A stretch of 64,000 nt of DNA, taken from NCBI RefSeq assembly GCF_039522935.1, contig NZ_BAAAEI010000006.1, positions 1,202,238 through 1,266,237 on the forward strand, written 5' to 3'. Shown here in pieces: positions 16,545 through 25,550 of this stretch. Each line of letters starts with the position of its first letter. Position 1 is the stretch's first letter. The DNA is from Bowmanella denitrificans (GTDB taxonomy: Bacteria; Pseudomonadota; Gammaproteobacteria; Enterobacterales; Alteromonadaceae). Under the pieces are notes generated by a model. The model saw only the letters and a program-made list of their open reading frames with translations. It was not told where the DNA came from and ran no database searches. The position numbers and the translations under genes are program-made.

Positions 16545-17220
16545 TCTGATCCATCTGCGACAGGCCAGTAAAGCCTTTGGTCAGGGCGCAACCACCCATA
16601 ACGTACTTAAGGGTATCGATCTGAGTATTGATGCCGGTGAAGCCGTGGCCATTGTCGGGCCGTCCGGTGGCGGCAAGTCGACCTTGTTGTCTATTCTGGG
16701 CCTGCTGGACAAAACCAGCGGCGGGGAATACCAGCTCAAAGGCCAGAACGTTAACGCCCTGACCCGCCGCCAAACCAGCATTTTGCGTAATCGCCATATT
16801 GGCTGGGTGTTCCAGAATTTCAGCTTAATTGGCAGCCTCAGCGCGCTGGAAAATGTCGCCCTGCCCCTGCGCTACAATCCCAGCATTCCAACTTCTGACT
16901 ATGCAAGACTGAGTAAGCAAGTATTAGAGCAGGTTGGACTGGCGGACAAATTGCACCTGCGGCCCGATGCGTTGTCTGGGGGGCAGCAACAGCGGGTCGC
17001 AGTGGCACGCGCACTGGTAAACCAGCCAGCCCTGCTGCTAGCCGACGAACCCACCGGCAATCTGGACTCGCATTCGGGCGAAGCCGTGATGCAGTTGCTG
17101 CTGGAATGCCATCAACGGGGTACGACCCTGCTGATGGTTACCCATGACAATGGTTTAGCCAAGCGCTGTCAGCGGCAGATTTTTCTTAAAGACGGCAGAA
17201 TTTTCGATGCAGCAGACTAA
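16537..17220 (+). CDS. ABC transporter ATP-binding protein, LolD/MacB type
   Basis: 227 residues with all ABC motifs: Walker A GPSGGGKST (about 42-50), Q-loop WVFQNF, signature LSGGQQQR, Walker B LLLADEPT and the switch histidine in VTHD. Sequence and length are those of ATPases that pair with FtsX-type permeases in lipoprotein release or mechanotransmission exporters (LolCDE, MacAB). The start is TTG at 16537, behind AAGGA and inside the adaptor gene. Overlaps the permease gene by 14 bases, so the three proteins form one complex. Confidence 0.92.
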   Translation: MNNLIHLRQASKAFGQGATTHNVLKGIDLSIDAGEAVAIVGPSGGGKSTLLSILGLLDKTSGGEYQLKGQNVNALTRRQTSILRNRHIGWVFQNFSLIGSLSALENVALPLRYNPSIPTSDYARLSKQVLEQVGLADKLHLRPDALSGGQQQRVAVARALVNQPALLLADEPTGNLDSHSGEAVMQLLLECHQRGTTLLMVTHDNGLAKRCQRQIFLKDGRIFDAAD

Positions 17221-19552
17221 CCGGATGTTTAACCTGACCCTTATGTGGCAACAATGGCAACAACACCTGGGTAAAGCCTTGTGGCTGACCTGCGGCTTCG
17301 CCCTGTGCTGCGCCTTATTCGCCCTGTGTATGCAGTTTGGCAGTATACTGTTTCAGCCCACCCCCGTCTGGGTTTCCCAGTCCCAGCAGTATTTTACCTT
17401 AGCCCGGGTGCAGCAGGACGGACGTCTGGCCGGCATAAACCGCCAGGCCCTGCTGGCGGCCGGGCAGATGGACAACATTGCCCAGGCAGGCTATCTGTTT
17501 CCACGCCCAGGGCAACTTATGCTGCCAGATGGCACCGAGCATAAGTTTAATCTGGTGTATTTTTCCCCTGGGTTACCAGACTTACTGGGACTGCCTCTTA
17601 GCGGTGACCATGAAAAGGGTGTTTATATCAGCGAAGCGATGGCCAACCTGCATTTTGCCTCTGCCGAGGCCGCAATAGGTCAGCGGCTGTCACACCCCAG
17701 ATTAGCCCACGGTCTGGTGATTCAGGGGATCTTGCCCGCGTCGGTTAATCAGCTTGGCCCCTGGCAAAACGATGTTTTTCTGTCGGGCGAATATATGCAT
17801 ATGCTTGCGCCCTTTACCAATGAACCCATGTTAAGTCGTTTTCTGCTGGCGGTGCCGGGCTATTACGGCATTCTGGTCGCAAACCCCAAAGCTCAGCTCA
17901 AGCTGAGTGCCGAGGCACTGACCGAACGCCTGTCGGCCATGGACCTGAGCGTGCAAGGCATGCGTATGGATACCGCCGGTTCAAAGCTGCTGGTATTGCC
18001 AGGAATACAGCTACAACCGGAAAAATTTGCCCATCTTTATCGCTTGTGGCTGCTGGCAATAGTGCTGTTGCTGGGACTGGCCGTGCTGCTTGTCGCCAAT
18101 ACCACCGCACTGTTCAGCCACCAGGCGATGACAGAGATGGAGAACAACAGGATCAGGCTGGTACTGGGCGCGGATATGCTGCATCTTTTACGGCCGCAGT
18201 GGCTAATGGCCACTATTATGCTGACGCTGATGGCATCAATTGCGTGGCTGCTGCTTAAACTGGGCCTGGCAGCCTTACACCAGCTACCGGGACTGGCGCA
18301 ATATCTGCAGACCAGTGACCTGTCAACGTCATCCGGCTACTTCGTTATTGCCATACTGGTCATGGCCATTTTATTGGGATGCTGCATGCACATACCACTG
18401 TGGCAAATGCTCAAAACCACCTTGTTTAATCGCCAGATGACCAAAGCCGCTTCACGCGGTCAGCTAATGGTTGGGCAGGCCATGCTTTGCCTGCAGCTGT
18501 GTTTGGCCACGGGTATCGTCAGCATCGTGTTTGCCGTGGCACAAGATCGGTGGCGATTTGAACAACAGAGCAATTTACCGCCAGATTTAATTCAGCAAAG
18601 TGTGGCTCAGCGTCCGCGCAGCGTATTGATTCAGCCTTTGCTATCCGGGCAGTATCCCGGCCTTGCAAAAGGTGATTTAGCCCTGTCTGATCGTGCGTTT
18701 GACCAGCCAATTTCGCTGATGATTGAAGATCCCAGATTCAGCAAAGCAGTGGAAGTTGGGGTATTGCGGGTCAGCCCGTCTTATTTTGCGTTGTTATCGC
18801 TCTCGGGCGATCGACCACCACCAGACTGGCAACAAGGTGTGATAGTTAATCAGGCAGCGGCAGCGCTACTGCAAGATGCGGGTTTTGAGCAGATTAAGGG
18901 GAGCCGCTTAGATATCGGCTTTGAAGGCAAACAGAATATTATTGGTCAGGTTGCCAATGCCCCGCATACAGGCAGGTACAATGCGCCGATGCCGATGCTG
19001 TATTTACCCTTAAAAGGGGCGGATAACGAACGGCACACAGAATTGCATTTTTACTTTGCCTCCAGCCCGGCCGACTCTCTGGAACAAGCATTAGAAACCT
19101 GGCTACAAACCGCTATGCCGGGTGCCAGAATTACGCACAAGCGCTCCATCACTGAGGTGGTGGCGGCGCAGGACAGACTGGCCAATCAGCTGCTCGGCGG
19201 CGCCGCATTGATCGCCTTGTTGTTGCTGGGTGTGGTGGTGCTTAATCTCTATTATCAGCTTAAAGCCAAATTCAGCCTGCAGCGGCTCGATTTTGGTATT
19301 CAGTTGGCGGTTGGCGCTCCCCTCTTTGTATTGTACTGGCAAAATGTAAGGGGAAATCTTATCAGCCTGCTGGTAGCGATAGGGCTGACGGCACTGGCAC
19401 TGAACTGGCTGTCTATCGACGGGCTGACCTTCAGCGTCATGCAAACTCTGGCCAGCGGACTGTTTTTAGGCATCGTCATATCCCTGGTGACATGGTTGCC
19501 GTTTATTCCCTTGCAACGCACCACGCTGGCCAGTTTGCTTAAACAGCAGTAG
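17207..19552 (+). CDS. FtsX-like ABC transporter permease
   Basis: 781 residues. The first membrane helix is at about 24-45, then a large periplasmic (MacB-PCD-like) domain to about 275. A helix group lies at about 278-300, 330-352 and 375-398, a second helix at about 425-450, a second periplasmic domain, and a final helix group at about 660-775. This is the duplicated FtsX arrangement in a single chain. No other permease is encoded, so a homodimer with the ATPase is expected. Substrate not known. The start ATG at 17207 overlaps the ATPase gene; an ATG at 17225 is an alternative. Confidence 0.9.
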   Translation: MQQTNRMFNLTLMWQQWQQHLGKALWLTCGFALCCALFALCMQFGSILFQPTPVWVSQSQQYFTLARVQQDGRLAGINRQALLAAGQMDNIAQAGYLFPRPGQLMLPDGTEHKFNLVYFSPGLPDLLGLPLSGDHEKGVYISEAMANLHFASAEAAIGQRLSHPRLAHGLVIQGILPASVNQLGPWQNDVFLSGEYMHMLAPFTNEPMLSRFLLAVPGYYGILVANPKAQLKLSAEALTERLSAMDLSVQGMRMDTAGSKLLVLPGIQLQPEKFAHLYRLWLLAIVLLLGLAVLLVANTTALFSHQAMTEMENNRIRLVLGADMLHLLRPQWLMATIMLTLMASIAWLLLKLGLAALHQLPGLAQYLQTSDLSTSSGYFVIAILVMAILLGCCMHIPLWQMLKTTLFNRQMTKAASRGQLMVGQAMLCLQLCLATGIVSIVFAVAQDRWRFEQQSNLPPDLIQQSVAQRPRSVLIQPLLSGQYPGLAKGDLALSDRAFDQPISLMIEDPRFSKAVEVGVLRVSPSYFALLSLSGDRPPPDWQQGVIVNQAAAALLQDAGFEQIKGSRLDIGFEGKQNIIGQVANAPHTGRYNAPMPMLYLPLKGADNERHTELHFYFASSPADSLEQALETWLQTAMPGARITHKRSITEVVAAQDRLANQLLGGAALIALLLLGVVVLNLYYQLKAKFSLQRLDFGIQLAVGAPLFVLYWQNVRGNLISLLVAIGLTALALNWLSIDGLTFSVMQTLASGLFLGIVISLVTWLPFIPLQRTTLASLLKQQ

Positions 19553-19659
19553 CAACTGGTAATTAATCGCAGGCGCTGCCACGACCATAGACGATAGCAT
19601 GTCATGGCAGCTAAGGCGCGACTCCAACGGCCAACGTAGGCATTATGCTAGCCTTGCAG

Positions 19660-20076
19660 CTATTGCCAATATTGTCCGGGCCGGTAATTGCCGAAATACC
19701 ACATATGCCCTTGCGGATCTTTTACCATATAGCCTCTGGCGCCATATTCCTCGTCCTGTAACGGCTGAATAATCTCGGCACCAGCCGCCAGGGCCTGCTT
19801 GTAATGAGCGTCTGGATCTGCCACGTACAGGCTCAGCATCATCGGCAGGCCACCGGCCTGATGGGGGCAAACCCAGTTAAATTGCTTTTTAGGCGAGCTT
19901 AACATAACCACACTGCTGCCCAGTGACAGCTCACTGTGAATAATCTCTTCATTTTCCCCCGGCACCACAAAACGGCAGGTAAAGCCAAATGCCTGACAAA
20001 GCCAGTCAATGGCTGACTGTGCATTGTCATAGATAAGACAGGGGTAGATATCCGAAACGGATGAATCGACGCGCAC
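19660..20076 (-). CDS. VOC (glyoxalase/bleomycin-resistance fold) protein
   Basis: 138 residues from a GTG start at 20074-20076, chosen because AAGGAG lies seven bases before it; an in-frame ATG 33 bases upstream would place that site inside the gene. Two beta-alpha-beta-beta-beta modules are readable: IYPCLIYDNAQSAIDWLCQAFGF ... HSELSLGSSVVMLSS, and LSLYVADPDAHYKQALAAGAEIIQPLQDEEYGARGYMVKDPQGHMWYFG. The HSEL and D-P-x-G-H-x-W pieces are typical of the PhnB-like VOC branch. The substrate is unknown. It lies downstream of the isocitrate lyase gene but beyond its terminator. Confidence 0.85.
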   Translation of the reverse strand: MRVDSSVSDIYPCLIYDNAQSAIDWLCQAFGFTCRFVVPGENEEIIHSELSLGSSVVMLSSPKKQFNWVCPHQAGGLPMMLSLYVADPDAHYKQALAAGAEIIQPLQDEEYGARGYMVKDPQGHMWYFGNYRPGQYWQ

Positions 20077-20130
20077 AATATCACTCCTTAACCAGATCAG
20101 CGGCGTCATTCAGGGTAGTCGGCCCAAAGC

Positions 20131-20156
20131 AAAAAGGCCACCCGTTGTGGGTGGCC
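20131..20156 (-). terminator. Rho-independent terminator of isocitrate lyase
   Basis: On the minus strand GGCCACCC and GGGTGGCC (20149-20156 with 20136-20143) form an 8-bp stem around five bases and are followed by TTTTT (20131-20135). It lies 18 bases after the aceA stop. Confidence 0.88.
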
Positions 20157-20174
20157 TGTCAAGCAGCGGTTGTA

Positions 20175-21770
20175 TCAACCGAATTGGTTCATGGTATTGT
20201 CTTTACCAGAGGCCTTGAGGGCAGCATCACCAGAGAAGTATTCTTTGTGATCGTCGCCCATGTCGGAACCGGCCATATTCTGGTGTTTGACACAGGCAAT
20301 GCCTTCGCGAATTTCCTTGCGCTGCACCCCCTCAACATAGGCCAGCATGCCTTCACCGCCAAAGTAACCTTTCGCCAGATTGTCGGTAGACAAGGCCGCT
20401 GTATGGTAAGTCGGCAGGGTAATCAGGTGATGGAAAATCCCCGCTTCCCTTGCCGCATCAGCCTGGAAACTGCGAATGCGGGCATCGGCTTCCTGCGCCA
20501 GTTCAGTGCTGTCATACTCAGCACTCATCAGGCTGGCACGCTCATAGCCAGTTAAATCTTTACCCTGCGCCTGCCAGGCATCAAACACCTGCTGACGGAA
20601 GTTCAGCGTCCAGTTAAACGACGGACTGTTGTTATACACCAGCTTGGCATTCGGCACGGCTTCGCGGATGCGTTTTACCATGCCGGCAATCTGGCCTATA
20701 TGTGGCTTCTCTGTCTCGATCCACAACAAATCGGCGCCGTTTTGCAAACTGGTGATACAGTCGAGCACCACCCGATCTTCCCCTGAGCCTTTTTTAAACT
20801 GGAATAACCCGGACGCCAGGCGCTTGGGTTTTAGCAGCTTGCCATTGGCTTTGACTAATACATCGCCATTCTGGATATCGTCAGCACTGTCAATATAGTC
20901 ACCATCCAGGAAGCTGTTGTATTTGTCACCCAGATCGCCAGGTTCGTTGGTTACCGCAATTTGTTTGGTCAGACCGGCGCCCAGGGAGTCGGTACGGGCA
21001 ACAATAATCCCCTCTTCCACTCCCAGCTCTAAGAAGGCATATCTGACCGCATTGATTTTGGCTAAAAAGTCGGCATGGGGCACGGTGACTTTACCGTCCT
21101 GGTGCCCACATTGTTTCTCGTCAGACACCTGATTCTCAATCTGAATGGCACAGGCACCGGCCTCAATCATTTTCTTAGCCAGCAGATAGGTGGCTTCTTC
21201 GTTACCAAAACCGGCATCAATATCGGCAATAATCGGCACCACATGGGTTTCAAAGTTATCTATCTGATTTTCCAGCGCAGCCGCTTTGGCAGTATCTGCC
21301 GCCGCTCTGGCATCATCTAACTGGCGATACAAGCCCCCCAGCTCACGGGCATCAGCCTGACGCAAGAAGGTATAGAGTTCCTCAATCAGTGCCGGGACTG
21401 CGGTTTTTTCGTGCATAGACTGATCCGGCAGCGGACCGAATTCACTGCGCAGTGCAGCAATCATCCAGCCGGACAGGTACAAATAGCGTTTATCCGTAGT
21501 GCCATGATGTTTCTTAATGGCAATCAGCTTTTGCTGGCCCACAAAGCCATGCCAGCAACCCAGTGACTGGGTATAAGCGCTGCTGTCAGCGTCATATTCA
21601 GCCATGTCCCGACGCATAATCGCGGCGGTATAACGGGCAATATCCAGGCCGGTCTTAAACGGGTTTTGCGCCTTCATGCGCGCCGCATACTCGGGGTTAA
21701 TCGCTCCCCAGGTGTGGCGCTCTTTGAGCAGGTGCTTAAAGTGTTCAATATCCTGTAGGTAGGCTGACAT
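20175..21770 (-). CDS. aceA: Isocitrate lyase
   Basis: 531 residues; cleaves isocitrate to glyoxylate and succinate, first step of the glyoxylate bypass. Seen are IIADIDAGFGNEEATYLLAKKMIEAGA (Mg site), the catalytic-cysteine loop in the form KQCGH within DEKQCGHQDGK, VARTDSLGAG and YNNSPSFNW. The length is that of the longer Pseudomonas-type isocitrate lyases rather than the 434-residue E. coli enzyme. The start at 21770 (MSAYLQDIEH) has GGAG before it; the frame is open 17 codons further upstream, but that stretch is not needed. Divergent from a LysR regulator, and close to malate synthase G. Confidence 0.95.
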   Translation of the reverse strand: MSAYLQDIEHFKHLLKERHTWGAINPEYAARMKAQNPFKTGLDIARYTAAIMRRDMAEYDADSSAYTQSLGCWHGFVGQQKLIAIKKHHGTTDKRYLYLSGWMIAALRSEFGPLPDQSMHEKTAVPALIEELYTFLRQADARELGGLYRQLDDARAAADTAKAAALENQIDNFETHVVPIIADIDAGFGNEEATYLLAKKMIEAGACAIQIENQVSDEKQCGHQDGKVTVPHADFLAKINAVRYAFLELGVEEGIIVARTDSLGAGLTKQIAVTNEPGDLGDKYNSFLDGDYIDSADDIQNGDVLVKANGKLLKPKRLASGLFQFKKGSGEDRVVLDCITSLQNGADLLWIETEKPHIGQIAGMVKRIREAVPNAKLVYNNSPSFNWTLNFRQQVFDAWQAQGKDLTGYERASLMSAEYDSTELAQEADARIRSFQADAAREAGIFHHLITLPTYHTAALSTDNLAKGYFGGEGMLAYVEGVQRKEIREGIACVKHQNMAGSDMGDDHKEYFSGDAALKASGKDNTMNQFG

Positions 21771-21936
21771 AATAGTTCTCCGGTTTGTTTGCTGGTTTGG
21801 TAACACCATCCAGCGCTTCAACTTTGCTGTGTACAGATAGTTATGCTGCCTCTACGGGCGAATCTGCTGATGACAAGCATAGTCATCCGGGTTAGGATTC
21901 AACCAATTTATAAATCTCATACCGGTCATTAATCTT

Positions 21937-22878
21937 ATGAATATAGCCAAGGTCGATCTGAATCTGTTGGTGTATTTTGATGTGCTGATGCGTGAATTAA
22001 GTGTGACCCGCGCTGCGGCCCAGCTGTCCATTACCCAGCCCGCCATGAGTAACGGCCTGAAACGTTTACGCGACTTGTTTAACGACCCAATACTGGTGCG
22101 CACCAGTGATGGTATGACGCCCACCCAGCGGGCTTTGCAGCTGCAACCTGTGGTGCGCGATGCCATTTCGCGCCTGGAATCGGCCATTCAGCCACAAAGC
22201 GACTTTGATCCGCTGACCAGCGAACGCACCTTTCGCATTATGGCCAGCGATTATGCCGAATCCACCTTGTTGCTGGAGGTGATTCGCCAGCTCAATCATC
22301 AGGCCCCCAACATCACCCTGGATGTGATTACCCCGTCTGACGTGACTTACCATGATGTGGAACATGGCAAAGTGGATATGGCCATTAACCGTTTTGAAGA
22401 GCTGCCGTTGTCATTCCATCAAAAAGTCATCTGGTATGACAGCTTCTCCTGTGTGGTGAATAAACAAAACCCGGTGGTCAAACACTTCACCCTGGAAAAA
22501 TACCTTAAAGGTCAGCATATCTGGGTGAGTAAAACCGGCTTTGGCGTAGGGGTAGGTATTGATCCCAACGAAGTGCAAAAACTCGGGTGGGTCGACCTGG
22601 AACTGGCAAAACTGGGCAAAAAACGGCATATTCGCGTTTTTACCCGTCATTATCATGTGGCCTTGCAACTAGCTCGCGAGCAGAATCTGATTGCCACCCT
22701 GCCCAGTCGTGCTGCCAAAATTTATAAAGACGACAGCAATATGGTGATCCTGGAGCCGCCTTTTGATATCCCACCCATCGCCCTGAAAATGGCCTGGAGC
22801 GCGCTGCTACAACATGACGCCGGGCATATCTGGCTGCGCCGCTTGATTATTGATATTGCCAAGGAACTGGAAAAATGA
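21937..22878 (+). CDS. LysR-family transcriptional regulator
   Basis: 313 residues. The N-terminal winged helix-turn-helix is at about 6-65 (DLNLLVYFDVLMRELSVTRAAAQLSITQPAMSNGLKRLR), with the effector-binding domain from about 95 (RTFRIMASDYAESTLLLEVI). It is transcribed away from aceA across a 166-bp gap and precedes malate synthase G. The classic LysR layout suggests it controls aceA and perhaps glcB (inference). I could not pick out a convincing T-N11-A operator by eye. Confidence 0.92.
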   Translation: MNIAKVDLNLLVYFDVLMRELSVTRAAAQLSITQPAMSNGLKRLRDLFNDPILVRTSDGMTPTQRALQLQPVVRDAISRLESAIQPQSDFDPLTSERTFRIMASDYAESTLLLEVIRQLNHQAPNITLDVITPSDVTYHDVEHGKVDMAINRFEELPLSFHQKVIWYDSFSCVVNKQNPVVKHFTLEKYLKGQHIWVSKTGFGVGVGIDPNEVQKLGWVDLELAKLGKKRHIRVFTRHYHVALQLAREQNLIATLPSRAAKIYKDDSNMVILEPPFDIPPIALKMAWSALLQHDAGHIWLRRLIIDIAKELEK

Positions 22879-23300
22879 CTGTGTCGTTTGCTCAGCCCAC
22901 AGGATCTTAGCCCACTGCGTTCTGCTACCTGATGGTAGCCGACTGACCACTTAAATCCTGTCGGACTAAAGTCCGACCCACTGTGGGTTGGGTTTCAACC
23001 CAACAACAAAGGACAACACACCTTAACTACTTTTTTATGGGCGGATCAAGCATCAAACTACCATCTACCATCTACCATCTACCATCTACCATCTACCAAC
23101 TGCTAACGGCTAACTGCCAACCGCCAACCGCCAACCGCCAACCGCCAACACAGACTATAAATAGTGTGAATACCCAGTATCAACTTCATAAACTCAACAA
23201 AGAGAGCAGACCTGTCTAGACTGGCCTGACAGACTATAGTGACGAAGCCAGTTTATGGCTCAGGGCCGGATGGCCATTTACCCTACAATAGGAGCCCAGC
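22879..23300. repeat. Intergenic repeats: REP-like double hairpin and two heptamer arrays
   Basis: No gene seen. 22960-22977 is a palindrome (GTCGGACT, AA, AGTCCGAC), and 22987-23004 a second one (GTTGGGTT, TC, AACCCAAC). Five perfect CTACCAT units occupy 23058-23092 with a partial sixth. Then come degenerate 7-mers and four GCCAACC units at 23116-23143 with a partial fifth. All have a 7-bp period. The double hairpin recurs at 27369-27457, also beside a 7-bp array. GGAG before the glcB start is at 23291-23294. Confidence 0.9.
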
Positions 23301-25472
23301 ATGGCAGAGATGATCAACAAGGGCCGCCTGGCCATTTACCCCGGCCTGTACCAATTTATTCAGGAACAGGCATTGCCGGGCAGTGAAGTGGAAGCAGAGC
23401 AATTCTGGGTCGGCTTTGAATCCTTACTGGCCGATTTGATCCCACAAAATCAGGCGCTGCTGGCACAGCGCGATGTGCTGCAGGCGCAGATTGACGACTA
23501 CCATAGTCGCCACCCCGCCCTTGATAGGGCTGATTACAAACGCTTCTTAACCGATATTGGCTACCTGCAAGCCGTACCGGCAGACAGCCGGATCCGCACC
23601 AGCCAAGTGGATGAAGAAATCGCCAGCATGGCAGGTCCGCAGTTAGTGGTGCCCATTAATAACGCCCGTTATGCCTTAAATGCGGCCAATGCCCGCTGGG
23701 GCAGCTTATATGATGCCGCTTATGGCACAGACGTGATTGACGAAACTGACGGTGCTGAAAAAGGCAAAGGTTATAACCCGGTACGCGGGCAAAAAGTCGT
23801 GGCCTGGGCCAAACACTGGCTGGATACCATTGCCCCCCTGGAGCAAGGCTCACATCAGGATGCTATTCGTTATTGCATTCAATCCCAGCAATTGGCTATT
23901 GAGCTAACAGACGGCCGCCAGACCAGACTGCAAGCCCCAGAGGCATTGGCAGGCTATCAGGGCAACCAGGAAAACCCTCTGGCGATATTACTTAAACATC
24001 ATGCCCTGCATGCAGAGTTACAGTTCGATGCAAATCATCCCGTAGGTAAAACCGACCCAACCGGCCTTAAAGACATTCTGCTGGAATCGGCGCTTACCAC
24101 CATTATGGACTGTGAAGACTCCGTGGCCGCCGTGGACGGTGAAGACAAAACCCTGGTTTACCAGAATTGGCTGGGCCTGATGCAGGGTACTTTAACCGCG
24201 GAGCTGGAAAAAGGTGGTCAAACCCAGTTGCGCACTATGAACCAGGATCGCCAGTATCTCTCAGCCCAGGGTCAGGCGTTCAGCCTGAAGGGGCGCAGCC
24301 TGATGTTAGTGCGCAATGTCGGCCATCTGATGACCAACCCGGCCATCTTGTTTGACGGCGAGGAGATTCCCGAAGGCATTATGGATGCGGTGATCACCTC
24401 ACTGATTGCCAAGCACGATCTGCTGGGGCTGGGTAAATTTAAAAACAGCCAAACCGGCAGCGTGTATATTGTTAAACCCAAAATGCACGGCCCGGACGAA
24501 GTCGCCTTTACCGATGAACTGTTCAGCCGGGTGGAATCCCTGCTTAACCTGCCGACATATAGCCTGAAAATGGGCATTATGGATGAAGAGCGACGTACCA
24601 GCGTGAATTTGCGTGCTTGTATTGCCGCCGCCCGTGACAGAGTGATATTTATCAATACCGGCTTTTTGGACAGAACCGGTGATGAAATCCATACCAGTAT
24701 GCTGGCCGGGCCCTTTGCCCCCAAGGCAGAGCTGAAAACCCTGCCCTGGATCCTGGCGTACGAGCGGGCCAACGTAGCCGCAGGCCTGGCGTCGGGTCTG
24801 TCCGGCAAAGCGCAGATTGGTAAGGGCATGTGGCCGATTCCGGATCAAATGGCCAATATGATGCAAACCAAGTCAGGTCATCCCCAGGCCGGTGCCAACA
24901 CCGCCTGGGTTCCCTCGCCCACCGCTGCAACTCTGCATACCCTGCATTATCATCAGGTGGATGTGTTTGCTGTTCAGAATCAACTGGCGCAGGAGGCGTT
25001 TGACGGGCTGGACAGCATTCTGCAAATCCCGTTACTGGAATCGGGCCGCACGTTAAGCCAGGAGCTTATTCAACGGGAACTGGATAACAATGTACAAGGT
25101 ATTCTGGGTTATGTGGTGCGCTGGGTTCACCAGGGAGTGGGTTGTTCAAAAGTACCGGATATCAATAACGTCGGCTTAATGGAAGACCGGGCAACCTTAC
25201 GCATCTCCAGTCAGCATATTGCCAACTGGCTGAAACATAGATTGCTCAGCAAGGAGCAGGTGCAAGCGTCACTGGAAAAAATGGCGGTATTAGTAGATAA
25301 GCAAAATGCGGGCGATCCTGAGTATATCCCCATGGCGCCAAACCTGAATAACGCCATCGCCTTTCAGGCAGCCAGTGAACTTATTTTCGCCGGTATCGAA
25401 CAGCCAAGCGGCTATACCGAGCCTGTGCTGCATAAAAAACGCCGCGAAATGAAAGCCCGTTTACAAGGCTAG
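23301..25472 (+). CDS. glcB: Malate synthase G
   Basis: 723 residues, the single-chain monomeric malate synthase that condenses glyoxylate with acetyl-CoA. Readable are the TIM-barrel start (LESALTTIMDCEDSVAAVDGEDK), LMLVRNVGHLM, the MGIMDEERRTSVNLRACI segment with catalytic and Mg ligands, FINTGFLDRTGDEIHTSM and GKGMWPIPDQMANMM. Near the C-terminus VGCSKVPDINNVGLMEDRATLRIS is family-typical. The ATG at 23301 is preceded by AGGAG. A 21-bp stretch just upstream (23263-23283) repeats codons 8-14 of the gene (23321-23341) with two mismatches. The gene works with aceA upstream. Confidence 0.95.
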   Translation: MAEMINKGRLAIYPGLYQFIQEQALPGSEVEAEQFWVGFESLLADLIPQNQALLAQRDVLQAQIDDYHSRHPALDRADYKRFLTDIGYLQAVPADSRIRTSQVDEEIASMAGPQLVVPINNARYALNAANARWGSLYDAAYGTDVIDETDGAEKGKGYNPVRGQKVVAWAKHWLDTIAPLEQGSHQDAIRYCIQSQQLAIELTDGRQTRLQAPEALAGYQGNQENPLAILLKHHALHAELQFDANHPVGKTDPTGLKDILLESALTTIMDCEDSVAAVDGEDKTLVYQNWLGLMQGTLTAELEKGGQTQLRTMNQDRQYLSAQGQAFSLKGRSLMLVRNVGHLMTNPAILFDGEEIPEGIMDAVITSLIAKHDLLGLGKFKNSQTGSVYIVKPKMHGPDEVAFTDELFSRVESLLNLPTYSLKMGIMDEERRTSVNLRACIAAARDRVIFINTGFLDRTGDEIHTSMLAGPFAPKAELKTLPWILAYERANVAAGLASGLSGKAQIGKGMWPIPDQMANMMQTKSGHPQAGANTAWVPSPTAATLHTLHYHQVDVFAVQNQLAQEAFDGLDSILQIPLLESGRTLSQELIQRELDNNVQGILGYVVRWVHQGVGCSKVPDINNVGLMEDRATLRISSQHIANWLKHRLLSKEQVQASLEKMAVLVDKQNAGDPEYIPMAPNLNNAIAFQAASELIFAGIEQPSGYTEPVLHKKRREMKARLQG

Positions 25473-25514
25473 TGGCTGGTTATCTTTCAACTATGCTGTA
25501 GGTTTTAAGCTTGA

Positions 25515-25550
25515 CGGGTAACGTTTCGTCCCAACCCGAAACGTTACCCG
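25515..25550. terminator. Perfect 14-bp hairpin between convergent genes
   Basis: CGGGTAACGTTTCG (25515-25528) and its exact complement (25537-25550) surround an 8-base loop. It lies between glcB and the convergent small membrane-protein gene, whose TAA stop (25544-25546) falls inside the stem. No strong T run follows on either strand, so a bidirectional terminator or mRNA 3'-end protector is the likely role. Confidence 0.6.

Noticed and set aside
22983..23219. Open frame of 78 residues across the 7-bp arrays
   Set aside because: It translates the heptamer repeats, has no ribosome site and no recognisable protein character.
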